Assembly (NCBI RefSeq): GCF_032854445.1
Contig: NC_088302.1
Coordinates: 51,490,046-51,554,045, forward strand
Length of the DNA: 64,000 nt
Reading direction: 5' to 3'
Source: Liolophura sinensis
Lineage: Eukaryota; Mollusca; Polyplacophora; Chitonida; Chitonidae
In this document: one piece after another, positions 11,270 through 24,627 of the stretch
Layout of the letters: each line of letters begins with the position of its first letter
Numbering within the stretch: position 1 is the first letter of the stretch
Position numbers and translations under genes: made by a program
The notes under the pieces: model-generated
The model's database searches: none
What the model was told of the DNA's origin: nothing
Seen by the model: the letters and a program-made list of their open reading frames with translations, nothing else

Positions 11270-12883
11270 CCCGTCAAAAATGCACTCTCGATCAAAAGCA
11301 ACAATTTTGCTATCAACCGAGGCACTGTGTTTTTAATTTACCTTATGAAGAGGGATGTTAACCATAAAAATATTTTTACTGAAACTTCCCTATATGTTTT
11401 TCTACATGATGTCAAACTTTTGTTTTAGTTAACGTTTGTCTTCAAATGTGAAATGTAAACTTTACAATGCGATCAGTTTGTCATAGTTTTGCAAGTTTAA
11501 AATCCGTATTTCTACCATAGTCTCCCATGCAGGAATCATCCACGGTACAGTGAACAAAAGAGGTCACCGCGAAAAACACATAGCACATAGGACGAGTTCT
11601 AATCTTCGTCGTTCTCTTATTTTTTTTTCTTTGGAAACATACTTTTGTGTGAGTGAAAAGATATAAGTCGTCGTGCATTAAATAAGTGTTATCATCGATT
11701 AGAATGGGTTGTTAAGATATGGTATATGGTAATGTGTAAGTTATAGCGAAATCATACATAAATCCTACTTGAGAGTACATGTGGTCGTCTATCATTAACA
11801 TTAACATTTTATGCGTAGCGTGTTACAAGGCTGAAAGTTCCAACTGCTATATATTTATTTGATTGACTGGTGCATAATTGTGTGCCCCAGGTTTTTTCTC
11901 TCAGAAAATTGCATTTGTGGTTCAGTGATTTCCCCCCATTCTACAGTGTCTAACGATAACAAAAAGATATTTACAAGGATTTTTAAGTAAATTACCATTT
12001 TTCGATTTTATGACCTATATAGCCTACATCGCTTTAGTGCATGCTTTCATTTTTTTATAAGACACATGCTTATTGTCCTGTGGAAGAGGACAAACTGAAA
12101 AAGAAGTGATCTTACGGGTGTGTCATCACTTGTGACTTACAGCTATAGTTAGTTTCGCCTCTTGAGTTTCTTGCACTTCCCCGTCTTATAATATAACGTC
12201 CATTCTGACGGATGCAGCCTGTTTTGGGCAAAATATTGTGTTATAACTGTGATAAATTTTAATGTTATATAATATCTTAACTAGTCTCATAAAACAAATG
12301 TGTACTGTTTGCACACGATGCAAGCAATATGTGCCAGTTTTACACGATTTGGTTTACATTTCAAGAGTATGATTATGCATGCAAGGTACAAATAGTATTA
12401 TTGTACCGATGCAATCTTGTCGCAATTCAGTGGTACACATCTTGTGTTTTTTAAAATGATATATTCCATCAGCCTGTCCACAGTGTCGGATAGGGCGAAA
12501 CAAATGTAAACAAGAGTTTTGTAGCAATATAGTAGACGATGTCACACGGTATCTAGGGCTGAAATATTGTCGACGTAGCGTTAAGCCATAATCGCCCAAT
12601 CGAGAGGTATTTTGTCCCGTTCTTTTGCGACCACGTCCAATAATAGCTGTGCAATTCAATCACGTATGTGGGAGAACAAGTCTGGAATGTTCTTGTCTAA
12701 GGTGTACATGTGCGTCCTTTGTGTGGTCCGGTGATGATTCCGCATAGCGTGTATGGTTTGCATGGTCAAACGGTAAATTCAAGTGCAATGAGTTGTTGTA
12801 TTTAAATTTATTTATGTATAAAAGTGTCAACCAAGTAACACAGTGGTCTGTCCATACAATTTGACGGTAAACAATAGCTCCCA
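11270..12883. other. Non-coding stretch, nothing recognised
   Basis: AT-rich, with short chance frames only. The first part is probably the 3' untranslated region of the preceding gene. Confidence 0.45.
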
Positions 12884-12948
12884 TTTCCTCCCACCATAAT
12901 GCCATAACCGCCGTAGTATAAGTGAAATATTCGGGAGTATATATTACG
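12884..12948 (+). mobile_element. SINE family 1, short 3' fragment
   Basis: Matches TTTCCTCCCACCATAATG and GTATAAGTGAAATATTC of the family body. Head and tail are missing. Confidence 0.65.
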
Positions 12949-13759
12949 TTTACGGTATCCTTTTGGATAGTTCGAAAATGTGAATCATCAGCTATCTTCA
13001 GCTTGTATACCTAATCAATTTCTGGCAACATATGTGCTTTTTATTCTGTTGACTTCTATGTGTTGAGTTCAGGGCTTGGTTGTTAGCCAGACTTGCAGTA
13101 ACAGCAGCCTCAGGGCATCTATGGGCGCCAGTACGGCTCTTGTAATAATGCAATCGATAACATAAGCCGCGCCAGATCTGACAAAAGCAGACAAACCTTA
13201 CGTAACTGGCTGCTTCGATCCAGCGGTGACCTGATGACTAGGTCAGTCATTTACATCTACATATCTACATTAGCTATTTCAACAGAACCAACGGCTAAAT
13301 TCCCAATTATCATCACAATCTCCCAAATTTAAAATGAACTTAAAGATAGGATAATATAAAGACACTTGACAGAGAAAAGTCAGTAGACTTAATGTATAGT
13401 AAGCCTATAGAGATGACAAAGATATGTGTCAGCAATATCCTCTTCACCAGATTGGTGTTATTGTTGAATGGGGATTCGGCCTGCCTTCAAAATACTTTGT
13501 AGACCTGTTTTTTGTTGTTTTGTTTTTAAATCAAAGTATTACTTAAAGTTTCTATGCTCTGGTATACACTGAAGCGATTCCACCATTTTACTACTATACT
13601 AGGCTACCTGAAGCGTTGTGGATGTAATGTGTTTTCTGTCCTCGTTACCACATTTGTGGGTTGAAATGCGGATCAGTTCCGCGACAACTATTAGCGCCCG
13701 TCCTAGTTGAGAGCCTCTTCGTGAATGCTAGCCGCGTTCCCATCGTACAATGCAAGTCT
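12949..13759. other. Non-coding stretch, nothing recognised
   Basis: No gene or repeat recognised. Confidence 0.45.
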
Positions 13760-13943
13760 ACTGGGAAACAGCTCATGCTGGCTTCCTCTGCGATCTTACG
13801 TGGGAAGGCCTGACAACAACCTGCGGATGATCGTGGCTTTTCCTCTCATCATAATGCTGGCTATACGTAAAAATATTATAATGCTGGTATACGTGAAATA
13901 TTCTTGGGAGCTGGGTAAAGTATCAATCCAATAAATAAATCGG
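13760..13943 (+). mobile_element. SINE family 1, diverged copy
   Basis: Carries gctcatgctggcttcctctg, the TACGTGGGAAGG block, a duplicated TATACGT...AATATT segment, and an AATAAATAAA tail. The head is lost and the copy is more divergent than those near 2.5 and 30.2 kb. Confidence 0.75.
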
Positions 13944-14464
13944 TACTAGGAAAACATGTTACCATTTCAGAGCTGCAAGACCCTGTAAACACTTGTCTAG
14001 CAAGGGTATTGTCCCTTGGTTCAGCATAGCTGCACAACAGAGTTTACACTTCGTTATTTCTCTCCGTGGCCGCAGGAGAAGGAGGACAGAGCATGCTCGT
14101 AGTTCTAAATTTGAACAGGATACCTGTGCAGGCTACCCACCTGCTACAGCTTCATTCTTGTCTCCTATGAGCATGTTACAGGCCGGGCGGTTGGTCAAAT
14201 GGTAGCACTAACAGCGATGACTACCAAACAAAAGGTAATGTACTGATCACGGAACTGTTAGTTTGTAGGTCCAGCGCTCCACATACAAAGTCATGACCCA
14301 CTAAACAAACTCGAATCATAGGCCTACCTAAAGGTGTGCACGTGTTCATTATGACCTTGTGATTCAATGTCACTGCTGGCTTAAATTTTAACCTGTTCAA
14401 ATGTCATTTAAATCAAGCAGAACACAGCCTATCCATTTTATGTATTTATAAGCTGTATTAGCTA
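13944..14464. other. Non-coding stretch, nothing recognised
   Basis: No gene, repeat or RNA recognised. Confidence 0.4.
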
Positions 14465-15683
<1,219 letters not shown>

Positions 15684-15847
15684 CGTTTATTTATTTATTT
15701 ATTTATTTGATTTGTGTTTTATGCAGTACTCAAGAATATTTCATTTATTCGATGGCGGCCAGCAATACGGTGGGAGGAAACCTGTCCGGGGGGAATCCAC
15801 GACCATCCACAGGTTGCTGAAAGACCTTTCCACGTACAACAGGAGAA
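15684..15847 (-). mobile_element. SINE family 1, 5'-truncated
   Basis: Minus-strand copy: the AAATA tail reads as TTTATTTATT at the left, then the TACTGCATAAAA, CTTGAGTA and TTTCCTCCCACCGTATTG blocks. The direct repeat cccagtttta (15674-15683 and 15848-15857) is its target duplication. Confidence 0.85.
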
Positions 15848-15926
15848 CCCAGTTTTATATATCTTACACGTTGAATGTCATACATAACACTGCTTTAGAC
15901 ATAATTTCATGCCAAATAACCTTGCG

Positions 15927-16246
15927 AGTGAGTGAGTGCTTGGGGTTTAATGTCTTACTTAGCATTTTTTCAGTCATATGACGACGAAGGAGTCCATGTA
16001 ATGTGCCTCCTTGTTGCAGGGCGGATTTCCACCGCTCTTTTATCTAGTGCTACTTCACTGAGACGACTTACCGAAGACAAGTAAGCTGCCCCGCCCGAGC
16101 CATTATACTGATACGGGTCAACCAGTCGTTGCACTATCCCCTTCACGCTGAACACCAAGCGAGGAAGTCACAACTTCCTCTTTTTAATGTCTTAGGTGTG
16201 ACTCGACCCAGGATTGACCCAGGAGCTACCGCTGGGATAAGCGGAT
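15927..16246 (-). mobile_element. tRNA-derived SINE, family 2
   Basis: Second SINE family, minus strand, with tail (CACT)n at the left edge. The body includes CCCCAAGCACTCACTC at the 3' end and GGAAGTTGTGACTTCCTCGC inside. The tRNA-like head at the right is truncated. A perfect 13-bp target duplication aaataaccttgcg lies at 15914-15926 and 16247-16259. Confidence 0.92.
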
Positions 16247-16259
16247 AAATAACCTTGCG

Positions 16260-16683
16260 GTCAACATAATTGTTTTATAGGCCTATAGGCAGGTCACAGA
16301 TAAGTTATCCCTCTTTTCATAAGGCTGCTTCCTGGCTCAGAGATGTTCTGGCTTAGACATGGCTGACATACTGTCAAGGCGAGGTAAACCCAACAGCATT
16401 CATTCATCCATTCATTCTTTCAAAGTGCCATCTCACCGTGCTAATTTCACCATCATAAAACTTCATAACGAAAGCTCTCATAATTCTGGATTTGATCATG
16501 TGTATGTTACTTGTTTCTGAAGTAAAATACACATTCAATAACAATGAGTTTATGTACGTGACACTTAACTCATGTAGACTTAAGTAATGTTCTTGGCTTA
16601 TAGATGTGTAGAATACAACAACAACATGTAATCAGATCGCTATGCTTTGTCATCTGAATTAACAAATTCTCATTTCTTTTCAG
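16260..16683. other. Probable intron or upstream region of the glycosyltransferase
   Basis: Ends in a pyrimidine-rich acceptor (CATTTCTTTTCAG, to 16683). No upstream coding exon that joins in frame was found. Confidence 0.5.
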
Positions 16684-17802
16684 ATATTTGTGGCCGTGAA
16701 CTGTTTTGTCGCTAGTCTCCTTGTCACTGGGCTGTATTTCCGACTCCTTACACCCGCGCCACCTTTATGCAACAGGGGAAGTTACTCTTTCATTGCGTAC
16801 ATTTCTCATGTGCTGTTAGGGTACCATCGTGATAGATGGATTATATACGTCTGTGATTATGGACAGAGCTGCGGGGAGCTACCATTACGGCTTGACGGCA
16901 TAATATCAACCTACATACTTTCAGTTTTATCTACCAGAAAATTTGGGATTATATTTACAAAGCCGGCCCCTTTACATCAGCTTTTAAAACCAGTGAAGTT
17001 TAACTGGATTGTTAATCCCAGTGCATTGGGATTCGCCTCTTGTAATTATTACAATTATATGTTTAATGATGAATTTGGCAGCAAACTGAAGACAATGGAT
17101 TTAGATTTGGAATTCCAAGAAGAAGTCGTGTATATTAAGCTGCATAAATATTACTGGAATTCGCTGTACCAAAATCCACGTTACGCAGGAAAACTACGAG
17201 GCAATACTGCTTCCGGAACGTACTATCAAACTTTTCTTAACCTTTTTGAACCTCAGCCAAAGTTCAAGCACACTGTGTTGAAGTACAGCAATCACTTTAA
17301 ATCCAACTTATCTACAAATCTTGTCTGTGTTATTGCTAGTGAGACAGATCAAAAACATAACCAGGGTTACACTATATGGAAGTTTCTGGATAAAGTTTCA
17401 CATTCCAAAAATACCAGGATTTTGTTAAGTACAGCAGATCAAGATCTCGTGAGGCAGACCCGGCAAAGGTTTCCTAGCAACGTCTTCACAGTTTCCGGCT
17501 CTCAGCGTTATATAGACGGCGACGACACGTCAACCTCAGCGGGAGAGACATTGAGTGATAACCTCGTTACAAACCTCTTAGACTTCTACGCGTTGATCCA
17601 GTGTGACGAGTTAGCAATGACATGTGGCAGTGTCTGGGGCCGGCTGGTTGCGTTCTGTCGAAACACTAACCAGGGGTTGCGCTACCTTCAAAATGACATG
17701 GTAAGGAATGTAGATCTTGATGCCTTGTCAATGGATTACGAAGAAGGAGCTTGTTCGAGTAGCACAATCAACAACCAAAATGCACAAGTGATCTCAGCGT
17801 AG
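16684..17802 (+). CDS. Fucosyltransferase-like Golgi glycosyltransferase, last exon (5' exon missing)
   Basis: Probably a type II Golgi enzyme that transfers fucose or a related sugar to a glycan; the substrate is unknown. The exon starts after an acceptor at 16681-16683 and its frame continues from the first base (Ile-Phe-Val-Ala-Val). There is no ATG before the domain, so the start lies in an unseen upstream exon. Visible parts over 372 residues are a hydrophobic anchor (CFVASLLVTGLYF), then DYGQSCGELPLRLDGIIST, TYILSVLSTRKFGI and a Trp-Ile-Val-Asn-Pro segment. These match the order in GT37/NodZ-type fucosyltransferases (Gly-Asn-Arg-type loop, then the TDR-type helix). Near the C terminus are ILLSTADQDLVRQT, typical of the nucleotide-sugar-binding half, and LLDFYALIQCDELAMTCGSV. 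The conserved sequence is divergent, so donor and acceptor cannot be given. Confidence 0.75.
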   Translation: MFVAVNCFVASLLVTGLYFRLLTPAPPLCNRGSYSFIAYISHVLLGYHRDRWIIYVCDYGQSCGELPLRLDGIISTYILSVLSTRKFGIIFTKPAPLHQLLKPVKFNWIVNPSALGFASCNYYNYMFNDEFGSKLKTMDLDLEFQEEVVYIKLHKYYWNSLYQNPRYAGKLRGNTASGTYYQTFLNLFEPQPKFKHTVLKYSNHFKSNLSTNLVCVIASETDQKHNQGYTIWKFLDKVSHSKNTRILLSTADQDLVRQTRQRFPSNVFTVSGSQRYIDGDDTSTSAGETLSDNLVTNLLDFYALIQCDELAMTCGSVWGRLVAFCRNTNQGLRYLQNDMVRNVDLDALSMDYEEGACSSSTINNQNAQVISA

Positions 17803-17917
17803 CAGAAAGTGGGTGTGAAGTTCATGCCAAAGTTGTTATATACTTTGGACACTTGTTATGTATAATACTCCATGCAGCACTTGTAAAATCCAAGTTTCTA
17901 TGTATATAATTGCAGCA

Positions 17918-17923
17918 AATAAA
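17918..17923 (+). terminator. Poly(A) signal AATAAA
   Basis: AATAAA 116 bp after the stop codon of the glycosyltransferase exon, the first on the plus strand downstream, and hence its likely cleavage signal. Confidence 0.7.
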
Positions 17924-18113
17924 ACTAATTATCATGTAGTGGCCATAAAATGCTCATTAGGTTAAAGGCTTGTTCTCTTCGCCATCCATCGGCTCTTGAC
18001 CAATCCGACTGTGCTCAAATCCAGTTCCCGCCCTCTCGAGCGCCGCTTTAAGTTATTAGGTTTGTCAGATATATTAGCGTCTCCTGTCTCTTTCAGTTTT
18101 CTTCAACTCACGA

Positions 18114-18459
18114 GTGAGTGAGTGAGTGCTTGAGGTTCTCAACGTACTCAACAATTTTTTAGTCATAAGACGGCGAAGGTCTCTTGAGGGTGTATGTAAT
18201 GTGCCTCCTTGTTTGCAGGACGGATTTCCACCGCTCTTTTATCTAGTGCTGCTTCATTGAGACGACTTACCGAAGGCAGGTGAGGCGCCCCCTCCATTAT
18301 ACTGATACGGGTTAACCAGTCGTTGCACTATACCCTTCATGCTGAACGCCAAGCGAGGAAGTTACAACTTCCTCTTTTTAGGTGTGACTCGACCCAGGAC
18401 TGATCTGGATCTACCGCTCCCGAAGCGGACGCTCTACCAACTGTGCTATCCGGGCCGGT
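18114..18459 (-). mobile_element. SINE family 2, nearly full length
   Basis: Complete tRNA-like head on the minus strand at the right end (ACCGGCCCGGATAGCACAGT, then TGGTAGAGCGTCCGCTTCGG), resembling a tRNA with a CGG-type anticodon arm. The body and (CACT)n tail follow. The perfect 12-bp duplication ttcaactcacga lies at 18102-18113 and 18460-18471. This is the best reference copy of the family in the window. Confidence 0.93.
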
Positions 18460-18471
18460 TTCAACTCACGA

Positions 18472-20447
18472 ACGCGACCACCGAAAAAAATATTCTTACA
18501 TATCGCGTAAAATCCAAAACAAATAAAAAATATTATTACGTCCATACACAAGGTTTACTTATAAGCGGCGAGTGTAGTCATTACTGCTGGAACAGTTAAA
18601 CAGGAAAGTATATAACTGCAAATCTCAGGTGTGCAACCTAAGACATGCTTTTGAACAGGAAGTACTGTTTTGTAAATGTGTACATCATCATTGAGTATTA
18701 TGAACTATATAATGTGTGTGACACAGTATGATGCCAAATGCCTTCCGGTGGGAGTGAGAAAATGCTGTCTATGTATAATATATTTTGCTCAAAGTATTAA
18801 CACACTATAATGATAAAAATCAAACGTTAAAACATGCTATTAATCCTGTGCTCATGAGGCAATTGTATTCATTCAACCGTTCCCGGTCGAATAAGAAATG
18901 TGGCATTTCGTTCACGTGGGAAAGTCATTGAACCTTTGATTCCTCCATAAATTTGATAGACCCAAAGAGATGCAAGTCTGTTTTTTCTTCCACAAATTGA
19001 TTATTGAAATTATTCCTTGTGTTTCCAGTGGTCAATAAATTTGCATACCAACAAAGACGGTGCAAACCAGCTCAACGATCAAATAGCGGAAAACCAAGAC
19101 TGATTCCAAGGTGTGAAATCTCTACTTTATTTCTGTGATAGCTATCCGTCCACGATAAATTTGTTTTGAAAATATGATCAGTTTACGTTGCGAAGATCGA
19201 ACGAAAATACATCGTAGTAGCCTATTTCAGAACTATAACTGTGCAATTTCACATTTACTCTTATTGTATGACCCTTTTGAACAAGGCAGTACTATTTTAA
19301 TACATCTTTTCTGGTGTTTAATATTGAATAACTTATAAAATTATTCTTTCATAATTAAAGTATTCTTCCATAGCGATTGCCCATAGTTGACGTTGCAATT
19401 ATTGTAAATCTTTGTATTAACCTTTACGTTTAGATTTCACCTTCGGGTTTATAATCAGTGAAAGATATTGGAATATCGACTTACGCAAGCACCTTAACAT
19501 TGGCTGATTGCGAATTTAACCAAAACATATCTTATTATTAGAAGTAACATTTTGATCCTTCCAATAAATAGATTTTTAGCCTTTTGACAATTGTTCTAAG
19601 AGACGAACATTTATAATTTCCCTCGATTCCATCTCTTCAGTGTACCAGAGAATCATATATATGTAAGTAGGATGAAATATGAAATGCCTTGGAAACTGAT
19701 ATGTCCAGTTACTGTTTCTAAAACATTTTACATTTGCTTACAAAGAGTTACAAATTGTAAGCAATTTATTATTTATTCTTTCTGAGCATCACTTTCGCAG
19801 TTGATGGATCCTTTGCTAGCGCAATATCCACTGTAAGATAAGAAGAAAATCATGCAGAAATAGTTGTATTAATTTATTGATCTGAAACAAAAACTTTACC
19901 TGAACCATTTCCACAAAAATGTATTGCCTATACTTCATCATTACTCTGAAGCAGGTGATTTTGTAAGATCATCAGCTGATATGTAACGTTTGCGTACCAA
20001 AATTTGTAAATGAGTTTTTGGAGTTCAAATACTGCACAAATATGATATTGTGAACATTGAAGTTAGAAGAATAAGTGTGCTTTGCAAAAAGATTCTTTTA
20101 AGTTTTGAAATACTGGTTAGAAATGATAAGTTCCCCAGATAAAAATAAAACTGGTATACTGCATGTCACATGGTTACTGATGGCCGCAAGATAGAATTAA
20201 CTAGATTTTTAACACACCGATACATCATTCGGCATTTGTTAAATGACTTGGGCCTGAATTGTTCCTGGTAATCGGAGGCAGGAGAACATGAGAAGACCTT
20301 CCTTTGACAAAAACAAGGGTTCAATGACGATTTTGTTCAGAACTATAGGCGACCAAATGAGGTCTCGAGAGCAAAATTCTACCTTCAGATGTCAAATTTT
20401 GGACTACAGTATATTTAGAAATGATTACTGTAAAGACGTTTTTTGGG
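18472..20447. other. Non-coding stretch, nothing recognised
   Basis: About 2 kb of AT-rich sequence with only short chance frames. Confidence 0.45.
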
Positions 20448-20625
20448 AGCCTCTCACCAATGCGGTCACTGTCAGTTGGTCGAGCTCTCGCTAGATTCCT
20501 CTTCGGTCATGCGTGGGATGGGTTTTCAGCAACCTGGTCGCGGGTTTCCTCAGGGCTCTGTCCGGACTCCTCCCACCGTGATATAAGTGAAATATTCTTT
20601 AGTATGGCGTAAAACACTAATCAAA
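20448..20625 (+). mobile_element. SINE family 1, diverged
   Basis: GGAGCCTCTCACCAATGCGG, a decayed body, CTCCTCCCACCGTGATATAA and GTGAAATATTCTT are recognisable. There is no clear target duplication. Confidence 0.75.
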
Positions 20626-20829
20626 ACAGTGGGACAAAACAGTTCAAACTCGAAACTCTCATACTGGCCTACTGCAGTAAAATACGTAATATATTATCTT
20701 TTGCAAATGAACTAGTAATAACATTTACACTTGTTCTCGGGAAACAGTATGACCTTAACGCCCAGTAATTTGGTAAAAAGAAAGACGTCTGTCGTCAAGG
20801 GATGTAAATACATACATACCTAAATCAGT

Positions 20830-21535
20830 TTACATGGCAACTCCATTCCATGTAATGATTTGAGCTAAGCCAATAAGATGTGTTTCAGGGATTAAAGCTG
20901 TTCTAGTCAACAATGGTCGGCTATAAAAACTGAAACTGCATTTTTCGGTGGAGAAAGTTCTCAGAGCTGAGTTAGCAATTCCAAAGCCTACAAGGTCAGA
21001 ACGTAATGTTTGTCTTTGAGTCGTGTACTGCGGACACACGAGTAAAATATGACGGATGGTCTCCACAGCCTGACAAACATTACACAGATCTGAATCTCTT
21101 ACCTTGAATCTTGTTACGTAGCCGTTAACTGGGAGATGTTCTGACCGAAGTCGGAAACACATGATTTCTGTTTTTCTGCTAGAAAAGGGAAAGTGGTGGC
21201 AGGTAATTTTAACAAAATGGTTAAGTGATTGATAAACAACCACTCAGTTTGCCATAGTTTAAATGATAATGAATTTACTACATTTAGGGCCTCGGATATG
21301 AACAGTTTGGTGTTAGAAGTGACATCGCGCAGACTTAGGACTCGTTTGCCTGGGGATGTAACCAGGTATTCATTATGTAAATTGACAATGCCTGGCATGC
21401 TGACATGTATGCCGAAAAAATGACAAAAAAATCTATTACTGACCTATATAGAGTTGTTTTAGCCTCTTTACCTTCCTCAAGTACTTTACCAATTAACAAA
21501 TTTAAGGGGCTGCCTCTGCAGCTCTTCAACATAAA
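20830..21535 (-). mobile_element. LINE ORF2 C-terminal fragment
   Basis: Minus strand. It encodes the tail of a non-LTR retrotransposon reverse-transcriptase protein: a LWQTEW segment, then FRLRSEHLPVNGYVTRF, then the zinc-knuckle-like CNVCQAVETIRHILLVC (C-x2-C-x7-H-x4-C), then a downstream run ending at a stop near 20830. This order (WQ.EW, RLR.GH..., CxxC...HxxxxC) is usual in Jockey/I-like LINEs. The parts before and after about 21200 are in different frames, so one frameshift is present. The RT core, endonuclease and 5' end are absent. It is a dead 5'-truncated fragment. Confidence 0.75.
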
Positions 21536-21539
21536 TGTT

Positions 21540-22074
21540 CATCAAGCCTTTGTTACAAGAGGTGAACGAAACAGCCCGTTTAGTCAATAATTCTAATTAA
21601 CGACGATTAACACTGGGTACATATGTTAACAGCCTTTAAACAGGTCATCTCAAATAATAGAAGAACGGCACGTCACATAACTGACGGTATATAATGTCCA
21701 ATGTGTCCGATCAACCGCGTCGTTCACGTGAGGGATCCAACGTGATACTATTGAAAATTAAAACATGTCCTAACATCTGAAAACGATTTCCGCTTGTGAA
21801 TAAACGCTCATTAACTGAGAATGTAACAGTTATTTTACAAGCAATAAAGATTTTCCTTTTTTGAAGATTTACCACTCATTACGACTGACATTAGATTTAC
21901 GTTTTTTTAGTTTTACATTTTTTATTTTAAGTTTTTTATAAAAATCTGATCCCATCAAATTAATTGCAAAGGTAAACTAAACTTCTAGCAAAAACTGTTT
22001 CGCTATTAAAACTTAGTTGATATCTTATTACGGACAATAATCTTAACCTGCTTGAATGATATTGATATTATTTG
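21540..22074. other. Non-coding, AT-rich
   Basis: Separates the LINE fragment from the first homeobox promoter module. Nothing else recognised. Confidence 0.4.
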
Positions 22075-22345
22075 TAATATGCGACCGCATTAACTCTGCC
22101 GGAGAGAGAACAGGATTAAGCCGGATGACAATGGGATTATCTTCTGAGTGGATGGCCAGATTAACGGTAAGAGATTAGTGTAATCCAATAGACAGAACTA
22201 TCTCAGATGCAAACTAGCGTCACGAGACACCGGTCAAAAGACAAAACACCATTGGTTGTTTTTTCATTGGTGTGGCAATTTAGCGCTTTCCTATTGAACA
22301 CATGGTGAGAAGTGAAACCTAACCACCTCCTGTTGTTGAAGTTGT
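22075..22345 (+). promoter_or_regulatory. GGATTA-rich module 1 (gene A promoter-proximal)
   Basis: One of seven related modules. Starts GCGACCGCATTAACTCTGCC and holds GGATTA at 22113-22118 and 22134-22139, TAATCC at 22181-22186, plus two AGATTA. A GCGTCACGAGACACC block and an ATTGGTT (inverted CCAAT) follow. GGATTA/TAATCC is the site preferred by K50 homeodomains (Otx, Pitx, Goosecoid), so these are candidate inputs from such factors. That reading is inference; the repetition and the sites are visible. Confidence 0.7.
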
Positions 22346-22397
22346 GACTGAGCTGAAAGGATCGTCTCGTTTGTCTTTGACACCTGACAATGGCAGT

Positions 22398-22404
22398 TAT
22401 AAAA
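22398..22404 (+). promoter_or_regulatory. TATA box of homeobox gene A
   Basis: TATAAAA within cagttataaaacacc, conserved at the same place in all three paralogues, about 92 bp before the start codon. Transcription probably begins about 30 bp downstream. Confidence 0.8.
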
Positions 22405-22489
22405 CACCAAGGCATCGTACATGCTCATGATAGCAACTAAGAATTACACAGTGAAAGTTCAGAGATATACACAGAGAGAGTCTATCAAG

Positions 22490-24627
22490 ATGTCCTTCAA
22501 CCACACACCGATTGCAACGGTAAGTGCATCTACAACTTCTAGTAATCTAGTTTTGTTGACATTTTATAGCTTAATCCCTTTAAAAGAAAAGAAAAGCAGA
22601 CTTTAAACACGGCGGTAGAAAAAAGGTCGCCACGGCTATGAAAATGAATTATACTTTTGCGTTTACTCTGAGGTTTCCCTGATATGTTTTCCTTTGAGTC
22701 ATTTACTTTATATACTCCAACGTTTCAAGGTGTAGAACAATCATATCTGTCTTTTAATTCCAGGCTGATTACGGACACACCCATAGCATTAGGAGCCTGC
22801 CCCACGCTTTGCACACAGAAGAAAACAGCACGGTAGAACTTAGTCAGTATTACCGGGGACATCAACAGAGCAGCACTCAGCATGAGCACTTTCCACATGG
22901 AGACCGGCAGGCGATAGGTGGAGAGTCTAGGTCATATTCACATCAGCAAAATGGTGGCACTCAATTTTCGTCTCAATGTTCGTATGGGTATGCAGCGAAA
23001 GAACGCCTCCTATATCCGGTGTACCACCCCTGGCAAGCTTCTCGGTTGTCCGGTTTCCAGGGCACAACACAGAGGACCTGTGCAGAACAAACCACGATGA
23101 ATTGTAAGTCAACACATTTAGTTCTACTATGAGTATTAATTTTGAAAAACATAATTTTATAGCAGCACAATATTTAGTTCTGCTTGGTATATTTATTTTT
23201 TAAAAACGTTATCTTACATCTTTCGATTAAACCAACTCAAACTCTTTTTAACTGTTGAACGTTAAATTGATTTTTCATCTGTTTTCAACAGATGCACGAG
23301 ATGACGCATTTAACACAAATGTATACGAGAAATCTCTTGAACCAACATGCGTAGAACCACTGGTTTCCCCCCTAGATGCTCACAGTGAGACAGGAAGCCA
23401 TTCTTCAAGTACCAGTGGCTCCCCCTACATGTCCAGTGTAGAGCCTTCCAGATCCTCTCACAGTAGCAGTGGGTATGGGTCGTCCTCAGGAAGCACAACC
23501 AGCTCCCCTTATCCCTCTCCAAGTCTTTCAGATCCAGCTCCTCTCACGCAGTTAGAAGCCGAATCGTCGGTAGTTCTAACTGCAAAACCCACCGAGGACG
23601 ACTCCTCAGTCAAACCGAAAAAAGCCAGGACAAGTTACTCGGCAGAGCAGATCCGCACCCTGGAGAATGCCTTTGAGGAAAACGCATACCCTGATTATGA
23701 CAAGCTGGAGGAGCTTGCTAAAACACTGGGTGTGACGGAACGTAAAGTTAAGGTATGTCATTTGCACCATTTTTTTAATTTATTTATTTATTTTTTTTGC
23801 GGGGGGGAGGGGGCTAGTTGGTATGTGTTATTTGGCTAGTGAGTTAATAGCCTTCATGTACTCCCAACTTCTAGGCAAGAGACAACTAACATGACTGCAA
23901 TGTTTGTTTTACTTTATTCTCCATAAGCCATGGTACTACTACTACTTTATATGCATATAGGCCTGTATAAAATGTTGGAACAAAGCGGTAACAGAGGTAA
24001 ATTGACAAGAGGCCGGATTTCACCTGTTACACGTGTGACCATCACACTGACGTTACCGTCCCGTTTTTACTCTGTGTTAATGGTGAAGTTTTGTATCTAT
24101 ATATAATTTTGTCTTGTTTGTGTTGACAGGTTTGGTTTCAGAATAAGAGAGCTCGCTGGAGGAAGAAAAACGCAGCTGAACCTGTCTACAATCCGGACAT
24201 GTATTCCGAACCGACACCTGTGATTTCCAAATTTTCTACACTTGCACCTACAGGGCTGTCAGGCAGCACACCATCCGGGTATTCAGCACCTACCCATTCA
24301 TATTCGAGACACGCCAAGTACTCTGCGCCTTCAAATTACTCAGTACCTTCCCCGTACCAGAGCCTGGGACCTCTGCCTGGTTTCTTTCCATCCTACACAC
24401 CTGCAATGTACCCTAACTACGCCTCGATCCCAACGTTCCAGCAAACCATAATTTCCTCTGATGCCGTTCCGGAGGCAACGGACTGTCCTCGAACGAAGAC
24501 GAGCGCCTCTTCTACTATTGGTTACCTCCCTTCTTCGAATTCAGAGCCTTCTGGACAGGCATCTCTGTACGGTGCATCACGATATCAACATCAGTACCCC
24601 GTCCCACAAATGTTTTCCCTGAGATGA
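22490..24627 (+). CDS. Paired-class homeobox gene A (4 exons, 442 aa)
   Basis: DNA-binding transcription factor, nuclear. Exons: 22490-22519, 22764-23103, 23292-23752, 24130-24627, all with GT-AG borders and phases 0, 1, 0. Exon 1 encodes only MSFNHTPIAT. Exon 2 holds a conserved YPVYHPWQASRLSG motif. Exon 3 holds a Ser-rich tract (SSHSSSGYGSSSGS, SSPYPSPS) and homeodomain residues 1-46. Exon 4 starts at homeodomain residue 47 (VWFQNKRARWRKK) and runs to a Tyr/Pro/Ser-rich tail ending QMFSLR. The homeodomain is a standard 60 residues with R5, L16, F20, W48, F49, Q50, N51 and R53; Pro-Asp after Tyr25 and an intron at 46/47 are typical of the PRD class. It lacks a paired box, so it is PRD-like, and it is too divergent to name. 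Start choice: the upstream ATGs are in frames not conserved among the three paralogues. Confidence 0.9.

Noticed and set aside
16359-16383. ATGGCTGACATACTG... with a GTAAAC donor, as first exon of the glycosyltransferase
   Set aside because: Joining at 16684 would put the domain out of frame and reach a stop after a few codons.
22421-22489. Upstream in-frame ATGs of homeobox gene A as true start
   Set aside because: The aligned leaders of genes B and C are read in other frames, so this part is not conserved as protein.
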